DNA of 64,000 bases from JAGTVG01 sp964543195 (GCA_964543195.1 CAZIXF010000007.1:50418-114417), one strand, 5' to 3'. Shown: positions 25,463 to 34,733, counted from the stretch's first letter. Notes: generated by a model from the sequence alone, not told the origin. Program-made: numbers and translations.

Positions 25463-26873
25463 ATTGATTATCCTGCCACTCCCAGAAATCGCTATCATCA
25501 TCCAGTCTTTCAAATTCTTTAGTCATGAGTTCCCTGAGTTCAGTAAGTTTTTGATTATTCCCCGGGAAATCAGCCAGGTTTCTGGTTTCATAGGGATCTT
25601 CATCCAGGTTAAAAAGTTGAGTATGATGTTCGCTATCCACATAGTATTCAATCAGTTTCCATTTACCCTTCCGTATACCTCTTTGATAATCTTTATAGGC
25701 AAAAACCATGAACTCCCTGTGTCCGAGACCAGGGGTGATAAGCGACTGATAGAAACTTTCTGTCTCTACGGTGGCCGGTAGGTTAAAACCGATATAATCC
25801 GACAGGGCAGGATACAGATCATGGAGATAACAGAATGCATCAGACCGTACACCGGCAGGGACTCCCGGACCCTTGATGATCATCGGGATCTTTACACTGT
25901 GCTCATAAAGATTCTGTTTTCCCATCAGCCCATGCTGTCCCACGGCCAGTCCGTTATCGCCCGCAAATATGATCAGGGTATTATCGAGCAGGCCCCGCTT
26001 TTCCACTTCTTTCAGGATCCTGCCCACCGCATCATCAACATGGGTGATCATGGCATAATAATCCCGTATATGGTCCCTGATCTCGTCCTTCGTACGCGGA
26101 AAGGGAGCCAGCAGTTCATCCCTGATGGTCAGTTCCCCATTGTCAAACGGATGTTGGGGCATAAAATTCGGTGGTATATCCAGGGATTTGCCTTCATACA
26201 TTTCCAGGTAAGCCTCCGGCATATCCCTGGGATCGTGAGGTGCCTGAAAAGACAGATACAGGAAAAAAGGTTTTTCTTCATTGCAGGATTGAATAAAGTT
26301 GATGGCATCATCCGTATACAGGTCCGTGGAATGTTTATCCACGGCATAATATTGACGATCACCGGAATACAGGCTGTCGTAGCGGAAATCTTGGACCGGG
26401 ACCTTGTAATGATCCGACATACCACCGAACATGATATGTCCTCCATCGCTGAATCCCCTGGCAAAGACTTCTCTTCCATTATGCTGTTTTCCCGTTCCGT
26501 GTGTGTAATAACCCATTGCCCTCATCACCTCCGGTAAGGTCGTATCCTTTTCAGCGATATGATAGTTCCATTCACCTTTTTTGCTGAGGTGGAAAAGGTT
26601 TTTGCCCGTCATCAGCATGGCCCGGCTTGGGGCACATACGGCAGCACTGGTGCTTCCCATAATATAAGCATTCATGAAGGATACCCCTTCGGAAGAGAGC
26701 TTGTCCAGGTTGGGAGTGATAATTTCATCATTACCCAGTGCATTGATGGTATTGTATCGCTGATCATCGGCAAACAGAAAAATAATATTCGGCAGCGGAG
26801 TTGTGGTAGATTTTTCCCCGCACGATTTCATCATGAAGGGAATGAGACAAAAAAATATAATTTTGCGAAGCAT
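25461..26873 (-). CDS. Sulfatase (formylglycine-dependent), lipoprotein
   Basis: Type I sulfatase, 470 residues. A lipobox near residue 18 (FMMKSC) suggests a lipid anchor. The FGly motif is C80-A-P-S-R84 in AAVCAPSRAMLMTGK, so the Cys needs an anaerobic-type or FGE maturase not seen in the window. Calcium ligands: FADDQR (Asp36, Asp37) and GDNGLAVGQHG. The sequence resembles choline- or iduronate-sulfatase-like members that act on sulfated polysaccharides. It is adjacent to an aldo/keto reductase and not far from Gfo/Idh/MocA and lyase-like genes, which fits a loose sulfated-glycan degradation context. Substrate unknown. Confidence 0.9.
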   Translation of the reverse strand: MLRKIIFFCLIPFMMKSCGEKSTTTPLPNIIFLFADDQRYNTINALGNDEIITPNLDKLSSEGVSFMNAYIMGSTSAAVCAPSRAMLMTGKNLFHLSKKGEWNYHIAEKDTTLPEVMRAMGYYTHGTGKQHNGREVFARGFSDGGHIMFGGMSDHYKVPVQDFRYDSLYSGDRQYYAVDKHSTDLYTDDAINFIQSCNEEKPFFLYLSFQAPHDPRDMPEAYLEMYEGKSLDIPPNFMPQHPFDNGELTIRDELLAPFPRTKDEIRDHIRDYYAMITHVDDAVGRILKEVEKRGLLDNTLIIFAGDNGLAVGQHGLMGKQNLYEHSVKIPMIIKGPGVPAGVRSDAFCYLHDLYPALSDYIGFNLPATVETESFYQSLITPGLGHREFMVFAYKDYQRGIRKGKWKLIEYYVDSEHHTQLFNLDEDPYETRNLADFPGNNQKLTELRELMTKEFERLDDDSDFWEWQDNQ

Positions 26874-27117
26874 AGAAAATAATGTTAAAAAGTTGATTGG
26901 TTTAAATTTTTTTCCTCATCATTTTATATGAGAATACCGGGATTGATTGTAAATATAAGAAAAAAACAGGTGTGCTCTTCCTGTAATAAAGTTTAGTTAT
27001 AACAAACTGAGCGGGATCGACAACTATGGTAAAAAACGCGTAGTATTGCTTCCGGTCATTTCCGTCAACACTTGTTTTTTAATCTGATGCGCATTTTAAA
27101 AAAGAACGATCCTGCAC

Positions 27118-28134
27118 CTATACTTTTTTATAATATTCAACTTTTTCCCCTGCAGCAACCTCCTCTACCTGCTCTACCAGTTTTTGCCTGTCCTTTTCAG
27201 ATAATTTACTGAATGATTTGGCCATGTCGATCTTTTCATTGATCAGGTCCTTGTTTTCGGCCCCGGTGATCAACACACTTACAGGCAAACTCCAGGCGAA
27301 ATTCAGTACTTGTTCTATTGACATTTTTTTCGGAACAACGGGGTTATCCGTTTCCCATACCTTGTCGTCAAGGACTGTCTTTTGAGGGAAAAACCTTCCA
27401 TCTGCCAGTGTTTTCATGGCCAGGAGCCCGAAATTACGGTTCATGGCTTCTGGCATGACATCGTTTATGAAGCTGTATTGATAAGCAGCATCTACCGGGT
27501 TTATCGGCATCTGGATGGTCTCAAAAATGTCATTCCCGGCGGTTTTTTCCAGCATGGCATAATGGGCACGCGGATCCCGGTGACCGGTAAATCCGATATG
27601 CCTGACTTTGCCGGATTTCCTGGCTTCCATCATGGCATCCAGCACTCCATTTTCGATCCTTTCATCTACATCTTCCGTTGACTGCAGTGAATGGACCTGC
27701 CAGAGGTCGAGATAATCCGTTTTCATTCGCTTAAGCGATCCTTCTAGATGCTGCATGGCGGTCTTATAATCCGTGGAATAGGATTTGGTCATAAGAAATA
27801 TCAGGTCGCGATATTGGGGAGTGAGGTATTTCCCGTATCGTTCCTCGCCGGTATGCGGTCCGTAACTTTCCGCACTGTCGAAAAACCGGATGCCTCCTTC
27901 CAATGAGGCTTCGATCGTTTCCCGGGCATCCTTTTCTGTGGTCCATCCGATATGGTATCCGCCCAGGCCCAGCATGGTTACTTCTTCCCCGGTTTTACCC
28001 AGCATCCGCTTGGGAAGGACGTCACCAAGTCTGTCCCGGTACATTTTTACCGTGCCGGGCTGGCCCGGGAAGGGGAGCATAATGGTGGCAGTGAGTCCTG
28101 CCATTTTTTTGAGAAAATCTCTGCGTGGCTTCAT
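27118..28134 (-). CDS. Aldo/keto reductase with Tat-type signal
   Basis: 338 residues with the start MKPRRDFLKKMAGLTATIM, a Tat-like leader (RRDFLKK). The TIM-barrel oxidoreductase has the catalytic Asp and Tyr in FFDSAESYG, Lys in LMTKSYS and the conserved WQVHSLQ segment. The C-terminal NADPH-binding part is shortened (SIEQVLNFAWSLPVSVLITGAENKD). Proteins of this type often occur beside Gfo/Idh/MocA enzymes in Bacteroidota glycan loci. Substrate unknown. The 26874-27117 segment downstream shows nothing recognisable. Confidence 0.87.
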   Translation of the reverse strand: MKPRRDFLKKMAGLTATIMLPFPGQPGTVKMYRDRLGDVLPKRMLGKTGEEVTMLGLGGYHIGWTTEKDARETIEASLEGGIRFFDSAESYGPHTGEERYGKYLTPQYRDLIFLMTKSYSTDYKTAMQHLEGSLKRMKTDYLDLWQVHSLQSTEDVDERIENGVLDAMMEARKSGKVRHIGFTGHRDPRAHYAMLEKTAGNDIFETIQMPINPVDAAYQYSFINDVMPEAMNRNFGLLAMKTLADGRFFPQKTVLDDKVWETDNPVVPKKMSIEQVLNFAWSLPVSVLITGAENKDLINEKIDMAKSFSKLSEKDRQKLVEQVEEVAAGEKVEYYKKV

Positions 28135-28400
28135 GATATGTATTTTTGTTGTGCTGGGAAAAGATAATAATAAAAAAGCAATTAAGGAAGCGAGCTTTTG
28201 GAATTAAGAAGGATGGATTTTTGTTCACTAATATAGGTGAGTAGTATGGAATCAGAAAAAGTGGACCTGCCCGGGAACCCATGTTTTTGCCCGGAAGATG
28301 TATGTCCCTGATAAAAGAACAGAAAAATTGATCCATGATTATAGCGGATTATAGTAGATCCAGGTCGGTTTGAATGAATGTAACCAATAAATACAACGTT

Positions 28401-29333
28401 ATGAGGCACCTGCTCAATTTTAATAATTTTTTGAAAAACATCTGTTGTCTGTTGCTGGCCGGAATGATATCGGGTGAAGTTTCCGCCCAGTTTTCCGCCG
28501 ATATGTTAAATGTCCTGCAGGGAAAAGAACATCATTATAAGCTCTTTTCGGATGGACTCAAATACCGGTACGAATTTATGGAAAACGGAGTGGAAGGCAT
28601 TGTGATCGTTGATCCCGAGGCAAAAAATACACATATTCTTATTCCTGAAAAAAAATATGTGATGATCATCGAGTACCTCTCGATGCAGGCTATGATGAAT
28701 GATCCCTATCAATCGTTCATGTATTATAAAAATAATTATGGATCTACCGAAAGCGGCAGGGAAGAGATACATGGCATGGATACAAGATTGATCGAAGTGA
28801 TGGCCAACGGAACCGGGTTATTTACGTGCTGGTTTTCCGACCAACTGAATTTCCCTGTCAAACTGGTGAATAACCAGGCTGAAAACACCTATATGGAATT
28901 GTCGAATATAAGGACCGGCCCGGTGGATGCCGTACTTTTTGACGTTCCTGAGGGATATACCGAAGTCGACAATAAGATGAGGCCGGTAGTAGAGGAACCC
29001 GAACCGCCCCAGGATTGGAGGTTAACAGAAGTGAGTATACCCTTCAACAACAGTTACGAACGTGGAGAAAAGGTCGGATTGGTGGTTAATAAGGAATCAT
29101 ATACTAAGGTGATGCTGGTTAATAACGGGGACGGCCCATCCAAGATCGTTCGTCATACGTATCGCAATGGAGAATTATTGCCTGATAATGAACAGGGACC
29201 CCTTAAGTATCGCACCAACCGGTTGTTTCCCGGTGAGAAAAAAAACCTGACCATGGATTGGGAGGTGGGAGACAGGATCGTTATCGAAGTGCATGAAGGT
29301 ATAATGAACATTGAGGTTAAATACGAGAATTAA
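28401..29333 (+). CDS. Secreted protein with LolA/DUF4412-like N-terminal domain
   Basis: About 310 residues with a signal peptide ending EVSAQF; an in-frame ATG nine codons upstream (28374) is an alternative start. The region from about 25 to 190 has the LolA/DUF4412 flavour: LQGKEHHYKLFSDGLKYRYEF, IVDPEAKNTHILIPEKKYVM and LSNIRTGPVDAVLFDVPEGY. The C-terminal 100 residues look like a beta-sandwich without a name. Function unknown; periplasmic location inferred. It is divergent from the aldo/keto reductase, with 28135-28373 between them holding no promoter I could recognise. Confidence 0.7.
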   Translation: MRHLLNFNNFLKNICCLLLAGMISGEVSAQFSADMLNVLQGKEHHYKLFSDGLKYRYEFMENGVEGIVIVDPEAKNTHILIPEKKYVMIIEYLSMQAMMNDPYQSFMYYKNNYGSTESGREEIHGMDTRLIEVMANGTGLFTCWFSDQLNFPVKLVNNQAENTYMELSNIRTGPVDAVLFDVPEGYTEVDNKMRPVVEEPEPPQDWRLTEVSIPFNNSYERGEKVGLVVNKESYTKVMLVNNGDGPSKIVRHTYRNGELLPDNEQGPLKYRTNRLFPGEKKNLTMDWEVGDRIVIEVHEGIMNIEVKYEN

Positions 29334-29344
29334 ACATCCAGTGA

Positions 29345-29752
29345 TATTATGCAGATATTACGGGTTCCGTAGGCAGGCAGGAAATACTGCTGGCCCGGTT
29401 GGCTGATAAAGAGATTGATCCTTTTATTGAAATGTTCAATCCGCCTACCGACAGAATGAAAATGGCCTTGTATTCGGTGGAGGGTGAACTGATCTGGAAA
29501 AAAGAATTGGGCAAAGGGGTTATAAACGGCATCTGGTTTACACCGGTATATCCTGTTGATCTTGACGGCGATGGATTTCATGAATTTGCCTGTGCACTTG
29601 GAGAACAGTCCGACAGGAAAATATACGGCCCGGAAGGAAAGATTGAGGGAAATCTGGGTGAGAAGGCGTATATAGCCATGGCCTCCATAAGATTCAGGAT
29701 CAGATTTGAAAACAACAAAGCCTTCACTTGTATTGTGTTAATTTTTAATTAA
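29345..29752 (+). pseudogene. Fragment of an FG-GAP/rhamnogalacturonan-lyase-like secreted protein
   Basis: A frame opened by a stop at 29342, without a convincing start codon, reads REEI-like RQEILLARLADKE, then MALYSVEGELIWKKELG, IWFTPVYPVDLDGDGFHEF and GPEGKIEGNLGEK. The DLDGDG calcium loop and the 'ordinary speech' pattern of LIWKKELGKGV resemble the repeated blades of FG-GAP or PL11-type lyases, which are over 500 residues long. Only about 110 residues are left and the tail reads as random sequence. I take it as a truncated relic. Confidence 0.6.
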
Positions 29753-29785
29753 ATTCAGACGTCAATATTTTTTAACATTTCGATC

Positions 29786-31165
29786 ATGAAAAAAGAAAAT
29801 CAGAATCAAAAAATACCGGCTTCAACCAGAAAATCACTTTCCAGGCGTGAATTTGTAAAACGATCCGGGATGAGTATGGCCGGGACTGCTGCCCTGTCGG
29901 GGTTCCCCTATATAAACACCCATGCCGCGCCGGATAAAAAAATTATTGTAGGTGTGATCGGTTGTGGCGGCAGAGGAACCGGCGCTGCCCTTGATGTGAT
30001 TAATGCCACGACTAAAGTGATCTATCCGCTCGAAGGATATCATACAGAAAATGCAGCCGAGGGGGCTAAAGCGCAAGCAGAAAATATTGAAATCATGGCA
30101 CTGGCCGATACATTTCCCGATCGACTCAATAGTTGCAGGGGACAGCTCCATAAGGTAGGGATGGTTGTGGACGATAAATATTGTTTCACAGGATTTGATG
30201 CGTATAAAAAATTGCTGGAGATCCCGGAGATCAACTATGTGATACTGGCCACACCTCCTCATTTCCGACCGGTTCAGTTGAGAGCTGCTGTCGAAGCCGG
30301 CAAAAACGTATTTATGGAAAAACCGGCTGCCGTGGACGCTGCCGGGATCAGGTCGGTGATCGAATCCGGCGAGCTGGCCGGGAAAAAAGGCCTGGTGATC
30401 GGGGCCGGTACTCAAAGGAGAAGAGAAAATCTTACCCGGATGGTTATCGATAAGATCCATGATGGGGGAATAGGTGACCTGAAAGCTTTATATACCGAAT
30501 TTCTGATCGGAGAACTTTGGTCTGTCGATCGCCAGGCCGACTGGAGTGATATGGAATATCAATTGAGAAACTGGCTATACTATACCTATCTTGGAGGCGA
30601 TCTGATTGTGGAGCAGTTTATCCATACCATCGATGTAATGAACTGGATAGTAGGTTCACCCCCAGCCAAAGCGGTGGCCCTCGGCGGCAGACAGGTTCGG
30701 ACAGATCCGAAATTCGGTAATATTTATGACCATATGTCCGTCCAGTTTGAGTACCCGAATGGGGTGCTGGGATTCTGCCAGGACCGGCAGATCAACGGAT
30801 GCGTTAACCGTGTGCGCGATGTGGTGATCGGTGAGAAAGGTAAAGCCTACATGGGCTATCCGACCTATATAGAATATGATGACGGAAAACAATGGCGGAC
30901 AAGGAAAGATCGAAATAATGCCTACCAGCTTGAACATGTCGATTTTATCCGGTCGATACGGGAAGGCAAGCCGGTTAATGAGGCCAGGCAGGTAGCAGAA
31001 TCCACGCTTACGGCTATCATGGGACGGGAAGCAGCCTATAGTGGAAGGGAAATTACGTGGGAAGACATTAAAAATTCCAAACAGGATTTTACTCTTGATC
31101 AATACCTATGGGGAGAAATGCCTATGCCTCCGGTGGCTATGCCAGGTAAATATCAGTTTGCATAA
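29786..31165 (+). CDS. Gfo/Idh/MocA family oxidoreductase, Tat-type signal
   Basis: 459 residues. A leader RKSLSRREFVKRSGMSMAGT is Tat-like and ends near THAAPD. The Rossmann loop is VGVIGCGGRGTG, followed by LADTFPDR and the family motif FMEKPAAVDAAG, a canonical EKP, unlike the AKP of the copy at 16707. The C-terminal domain has GAGTQRRRE and a conserved HTIDVMNW. Secreted family members act on glycosides or sugars with tightly bound NAD; substrate unknown. The two copies in the window share architecture but are clearly different subfamilies. Confidence 0.88.
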   Translation: MKKENQNQKIPASTRKSLSRREFVKRSGMSMAGTAALSGFPYINTHAAPDKKIIVGVIGCGGRGTGAALDVINATTKVIYPLEGYHTENAAEGAKAQAENIEIMALADTFPDRLNSCRGQLHKVGMVVDDKYCFTGFDAYKKLLEIPEINYVILATPPHFRPVQLRAAVEAGKNVFMEKPAAVDAAGIRSVIESGELAGKKGLVIGAGTQRRRENLTRMVIDKIHDGGIGDLKALYTEFLIGELWSVDRQADWSDMEYQLRNWLYYTYLGGDLIVEQFIHTIDVMNWIVGSPPAKAVALGGRQVRTDPKFGNIYDHMSVQFEYPNGVLGFCQDRQINGCVNRVRDVVIGEKGKAYMGYPTYIEYDDGKQWRTRKDRNNAYQLEHVDFIRSIREGKPVNEARQVAESTLTAIMGREAAYSGREITWEDIKNSKQDFTLDQYLWGEMPMPPVAMPGKYQFA

Positions 31166-31182
31166 CCGATTTCTTAAAAAGA

Positions 31183-31362
31183 ATGGATATTGTATTACGG
31201 GTTTATTTGTTTATCCATGGCTTTGCGCATCTGGTGGGTTTTTTAGTGTTATATCCTGTCAAGGATCCCTCAGGCCTGCCTGCCATGATCCGGATTCTGA
31301 AATTGAACGGGGAAAATTTTCCACAAATCAATTTCATATTCCTCAGCAAGTACCCTCAATGA
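31183..31362 (+). pseudogene. Small membrane ORF, probable 5' remnant of a membrane protein
   Basis: A 59-residue frame beginning MDIVLRVYLFIHGFAHLVGF, 17 bases after the oxidoreductase stop. The HGFAHLVGF pattern is the first transmembrane helix of a widespread family of small hydrophobic proteins (HGxxHLxGF). After about 35 residues the hydrophobicity is lost and the frame stops, so the rest of the four-helix protein is missing. The remaining bases up to 31534 show no other gene. Confidence 0.4.
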
Positions 31363-31534
31363 GCGATGTAGTATAATGATAAGTACCTGAAAATCAATTA
31401 TATAAGAAGAAAGGGAAGATTATTCTTTTTTGGAGCATTTTTTGAACAATGTATATTATAAATAATGTAGCAGGTATGTTTCAATAATCTGAAAAAATAC
31501 CGGAAAAATTTTTGTAATTAAAAACATAAAAAAA

Positions 31535-31741
31535 ATGGAAACCTTAAAAGATCTTAAATTGAAAGGCTCGTGGAATGAATTAAAAGGCAAGCTCAAACAG
31601 GAATATGGTGAGCTAACCGAAGATGATCTTGCCTTTGCGGAGGGAAAAGAAGAGGAACTGATAGGACGGCTTCAAACCCGGTTAGGTCTTAAAAGGGATG
31701 AAGTGATCAACAAAATAAGGGAAAAAGTAAAAGAATTATAA
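31535..31741 (+). CDS. CsbD-like stress-response protein
   Basis: 68 residues, highly charged and helical, with the family pattern GSWNELKGKLKQEYGELTEDDLAFAEGKEEELIGRLQ broken here as GSWNELKGKLKQEYG followed by ELTEDDL and EGKEEELIGRLQ. CsbD proteins are induced by general stress in many bacteria; molecular function unknown. Stand-alone gene closed by a strong terminator at 31790. Confidence 0.9.
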   Translation: METLKDLKLKGSWNELKGKLKQEYGELTEDDLAFAEGKEEELIGRLQTRLGLKRDEVINKIREKVKEL

Positions 31742-31789
31742 TCTAACGTTCATTCAATATAAAAATCTATCGTTCTGTTTGGGAAAATG

Positions 31790-31820
31790 ACCCGGATAAT
31801 TTATCCGGGTTATTTTCTTT
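31790..31820 (+). terminator. Intrinsic terminator after the CsbD gene
   Basis: ACCCGGATA (31790-31798) and TATCCGGGT (31802-31810) form a nine-pair stem around a three-base loop, followed by TATTTTCTTT. Confidence 0.82.
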
Positions 31821-31963
31821 ATAACAGTTTTTTTTCATGTACAGGCCGGCTTCACGAAACAGCTTGCCAACATCATGCACCAACATCAATAATAAAAAAA
31901 ACGAAAATTTGTTCTGCCTTTATCGTCGTGTTTTGCATGGTTGTTATCGATATTTTACCTAAT

Positions 31964-32308
31964 CTAATTGGATGATCCCTTCCAAGGATACTGTTTGCAG
32001 CACTTTTCTATTTCATATTTTGTTAGTTCTTCCTGATTAAATGGATGGGATTTTCCATCCCAATCATAAATTTGGTATAAAGATGAACGAACAAGATTAT
32101 GATACTCAAAATAATAATTTTCCAGATATATAAATCTTACCAAAGCTGCATTTTCTAAATCAGGGCGATTGCCAGATTCAATATCTTTTTCATCCTGGGC
32201 GATTCTGTCTTTGAGCCAATTAGGAATTTCTGTGGCCGGGACTAAGTTTTCTTTCTCACAAGAAAATGACATAAAAGAAAAAAGCAGAAGGATGATTATC
32301 TTTTTCAT
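31964..32308 (-). CDS. Small lipoprotein of unknown function
   Basis: 114 residues from ATG 32308, where MKKIIILLLFSFMSFSCEKE is a textbook lipoprotein signal with Cys at residue 17. An upstream Met at 32371 would add 21 residues before the signal and is unlikely. The mature part is short and acidic (TEIPNWLKDRIAQDEKDI) with aromatic-rich FIYLENYYFEYHN, a pattern seen in small Bacteroidota lipoproteins of unknown role. No partner gene. Confidence 0.72.
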   Translation of the reverse strand: MKKIIILLLFSFMSFSCEKENLVPATEIPNWLKDRIAQDEKDIESGNRPDLENAALVRFIYLENYYFEYHNLVRSSLYQIYDWDGKSHPFNQEELTKYEIEKCCKQYPWKGSSN

Positions 32309-32384
32309 CCCAAAATCTATTTTTAAAACAATACTTAAAAATACAATTTTATTTATAACAGACCGAAGCAATTATTTAACGTAC

Positions 32385-32771
32385 TTATATGATTACACCG
32401 ATAATGATTGCGGTCAGCATCAGGAGAACAAAAAACCAGAAATAAGCGCTTAATTTAAGGATATGACTTCCTTTTTCTTCCTCACCGGTTTTTGTGGATT
32501 CTGGCCGTTCATAACCTTTACGTGTATAAGATACTGCGCCCAGCAGAATGACTATGAGCACCACCACAAACAGGGTGGGTAACCAGGCGAATTCATAATA
32601 GACCGGCCCCACCGGCCTAATCCATAATGCAGCAGTGATCCCGGCAAGTATCAGGATTAGTAAAAAGGTCCACAAACTTCCCCAGGGACCCGATATTTTA
32701 AAAACATAATAAAAAATCAGGCCGGTAACCACGGCGATCAAGACAGATAGAAGAACATCAAAAATTGTCAT
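32385..32771 (-). CDS. Integral membrane protein, four predicted helices
   Basis: 128 residues. Hydrophobic stretches at about 5-25, 33-50, 63-83 and 107-128, with a charged loop (YTRKGYERPESTKTGEEEK) between helices three and four. No recognisable family motif. It lies 13 bases past the plausible region of the lipoprotein promoter on the same strand, so a shared transcript is possible. Confidence 0.68.
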   Translation of the reverse strand: MTIFDVLLSVLIAVVTGLIFYYVFKISGPWGSLWTFLLILILAGITAALWIRPVGPVYYEFAWLPTLFVVVLIVILLGAVSYTRKGYERPESTKTGEEEKGSHILKLSAYFWFFVLLMLTAIIIGVII

Positions 32772-32902
32772 AATTTGATTTTAATTTATACTCCCTCATT
32801 ACGACAATAAATATGCCATGGCCCCGCGCTAGATTTACCAATAAAAGATGTAGAAATAATTACCCGATTCAGCAAAACTCTTCTACATTCATCATTTTGC
32901 TC

Positions 32903-33121
32903 GGGGATTTTATGGAAGTATTTATTGCCCGTTATCATGACAACTGGAACAATGATAACGAACCCTACATGAATGATGAGGACCTTTATCGGGTCGTTTT
33001 CAAAGTATGGGATACCGACCATTCGAATTTCATTGATATTGATGAGTACCGGGAATTCGATGAATACTATCTGGACATTAGTATGGCAAAGAACTTGTAT
33101 GATTTTTTAATGAAACATTAA
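32903..33121 (+). pseudogene. EF-hand protein, 5'-truncated paralogue of the next gene
   Basis: From GDFMEVFIARYHDNWN on, the residues align with the N-terminal repeat of the next gene (SEFVEIFNQHYFDDWN), and the EF-hand loop DTDHSNFIDIDE followed by EFDEYYLDI matches that gene's C-terminal end (DTDNSHTLSREE, EFDTYYLDI). Upstream of 32903 the frame is not homologous and no signal peptide is present. An ATG at 32912 could in theory give a 69-residue product. I read it as a remnant of a tandem duplication in which signal and first loops were lost. Confidence 0.65.
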
Positions 33122-33132
33122 CCAAATAAATT

Positions 33133-33687
33133 ATGATACGCTTGAAAAACATATATTCAATTATTACCAGCCTGCTTGCCATGTTAATTTTTGTGGGTTG
33201 TCAGCCGAAAGAACCAGAGAATCTTACGTTCGGGGACTGGGATGAAGATGGCGATGGCGTGATCCGGGAATCGGAATTCGTGGAGATCTTTAACCAACAT
33301 TATTTTGATGACTGGAACCGGACTGAAGACGAATACCTCGATGATGAAGATTTTCACCACGTGATTTATTCGGTATGGGACGCGGATAACGACGATTTGC
33401 TTTCGCAGGATGAATGGATCATGGGGTATGATTATTATTATGGTAATTATGTGGTCAGGGATTACGATGATATCGATGTGGATGACGATGGTTTTATCAG
33501 TCGCGAGGAATTTAATGAAGTGTTACGGGAAACCGATTTTTTCACCGACTGGGATGTAGACAAGGATGAAAAACTGACCGATGCAGAACTGGCCAAACAG
33601 GTTTTCCAACGTTGGGACACGGATAATAGTCATACTTTATCCAGGGAAGAATACGAGGAATTTGACACTTATTACCTGGATATCTGA
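33133..33687 (+). CDS. EF-hand domain lipoprotein
   Basis: 184 residues with a lipoprotein signal ending LIFVGCQPKE (Cys near 23). Five Asp-rich calcium loops can be read: DWDEDGDGVIRESEF, DADNDDLLSQDEW, DVDDDGFISREEF, DVDKDEKLTDAEL and DTDNSHTLSREEY. Spaced by short helices they form EF-hand pairs. Calcium binding is a firm family inference; the physiological role in the cell envelope is unknown. It starts 11 bases after the truncated paralogue and ends with a terminator. Confidence 0.85.
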   Translation: MIRLKNIYSIITSLLAMLIFVGCQPKEPENLTFGDWDEDGDGVIRESEFVEIFNQHYFDDWNRTEDEYLDDEDFHHVIYSVWDADNDDLLSQDEWIMGYDYYYGNYVVRDYDDIDVDDDGFISREEFNEVLRETDFFTDWDVDKDEKLTDAELAKQVFQRWDTDNSHTLSREEYEEFDTYYLDI

Positions 33688-33713
33688 TTTCAGAGATACC
33701 TACCATAAAAGAA

Positions 33714-33749
33714 CAGAATCCGGGAATTGACTTCGGATCCTGTTTTTTT
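33714..33749 (+). terminator. Intrinsic terminator after the EF-hand gene
   Basis: CAGAATCCG (33714-33722) pairs with CGGATCCTG (33734-33742) with one A/C mismatch, followed by TTTTTTT. Confidence 0.7.
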
Positions 33750-34036
33750 AGGTGTTGCTGACAAAATTCCTGATCAGGTGGATCAATATACCTGTCCAAC
33801 TCGCAATTTTCCAGATTGAAGATATCCTGTTTTACAAATCATAGGAAAGGCATGGCACCAGAAAATTTCTGAGGAGAGCATTTGCCCGCTTTTCCGGATT
33901 AAAATATGTTCCAGGGATGATCGGCTGGTTTTCTATTGAAAGATCGGCAGGTTTTCCAGGGAGTGGCAGGCAAGTGTTTTACAGAATGACAGGCTGGCAG
34001 GGGAAATCCTGCAAGTGCATCTTAAGCAGTTGTGTT
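33750..34036. other. Intergenic segment, no gene seen
   Basis: Between a terminator and a convergent small gene. It contains a short imperfect direct repeat (GATCGGCTGGTTTTC near 33918 and GATCGGCAGGTTTTC near 33942). No ORF with homology, RNA gene or promoter was recognised. Confidence 0.5.
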
Positions 34037-34273
34037 TTATTTATCGTAAGGACCTCGGATGACAAATACGTCCTCTTCTCGCTCCACTTCAATTTCCTTT
34101 CCAATATACTGTGAAAGATTTACACCTCCATAACATACACCAGTGCCATACGTTTCGCCCGGTTTCAGAAGGTTCCCATTTATACTTACCACATATTTCG
34201 GTGTAATTACGCCGCTTATTACATTGAAAAGATGTTCGAATCGTACCATTTTATGATTATTTTTCATAGACAC
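34037..34273 (-). CDS. Small conserved Bacteroidota protein of unknown function
   Basis: 78 residues, no signal peptide. The pattern YVVSINGNLLKPGETYG, then GVCYGGVNLSQYIGKEIEVE and VFVIRG resembles small Bacteroidota proteins that carry SINGxxMxPG and GVxFxGxNFxxYIG segments and whose function is unknown. Three in-frame Met codons (34273, 34267, 34249) are possible starts; the first is given. No operon partners. Confidence 0.6.
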   Translation of the reverse strand: MSMKNNHKMVRFEHLFNVISGVITPKYVVSINGNLLKPGETYGTGVCYGGVNLSQYIGKEIEVEREEDVFVIRGPYDK

Positions 34274-34545
34274 CGTTTAACATTTAGCACCTGACAGTTG
34301 GCTTATTCTCCTGTTAATTACCTGAGGGATAAAATTGTAACTCCCTTGTTCCCGGTTGGGCAATAATTTGACATGCAAATATAAGAAATGAAATTACCCT
34401 GCAAATTTTTTTCATAATTTTTTGTGAAAAATTGATCTTTAAGTCTAATAGCCGAACCGGATCTGGCTCGTTCTCCTTTTAGCGCCCTCTTTCCTCATTC
34501 ATCACTCAGCACACCTGTATCATTTTTCTCATAGTATCTCATGCG

Positions 34546-34611
34546 TTAAGCATCCCTCAGCACCTCCGCCGGGTTGGTTCGGGTTGCCAGTAAGGATTTG
34601 TAGCTGGCACC
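34546..34611 (-). pseudogene. Last 21 codons of a lost FtsX/MacB-type permease
   Basis: On the minus strand the sequence reads GASYKSLLATRTNPAEVLRDA and a stop. This is the C-terminal signature of Bacteroidota MacB-like permeases: compare TNPVEVLREE at 38337 and ANPVEALRYE at 39263 in this window. A stop codon lies four codons upstream in the same frame and nothing else of the 800-residue protein remains. The rest of 34274-34733 holds no recognisable gene. Confidence 0.7.
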
Positions 34612-34733
34612 TTTATGATCTTAATTTTTTGGAAATAATTTGCTTATGATCGGGTCATTCTGCATTATATCAGTAGGGAGGTCACAGTTCTCTTGATTCA
34701 ACCGTGGTTCCCTCCTGGGATAATGAATAAAAA

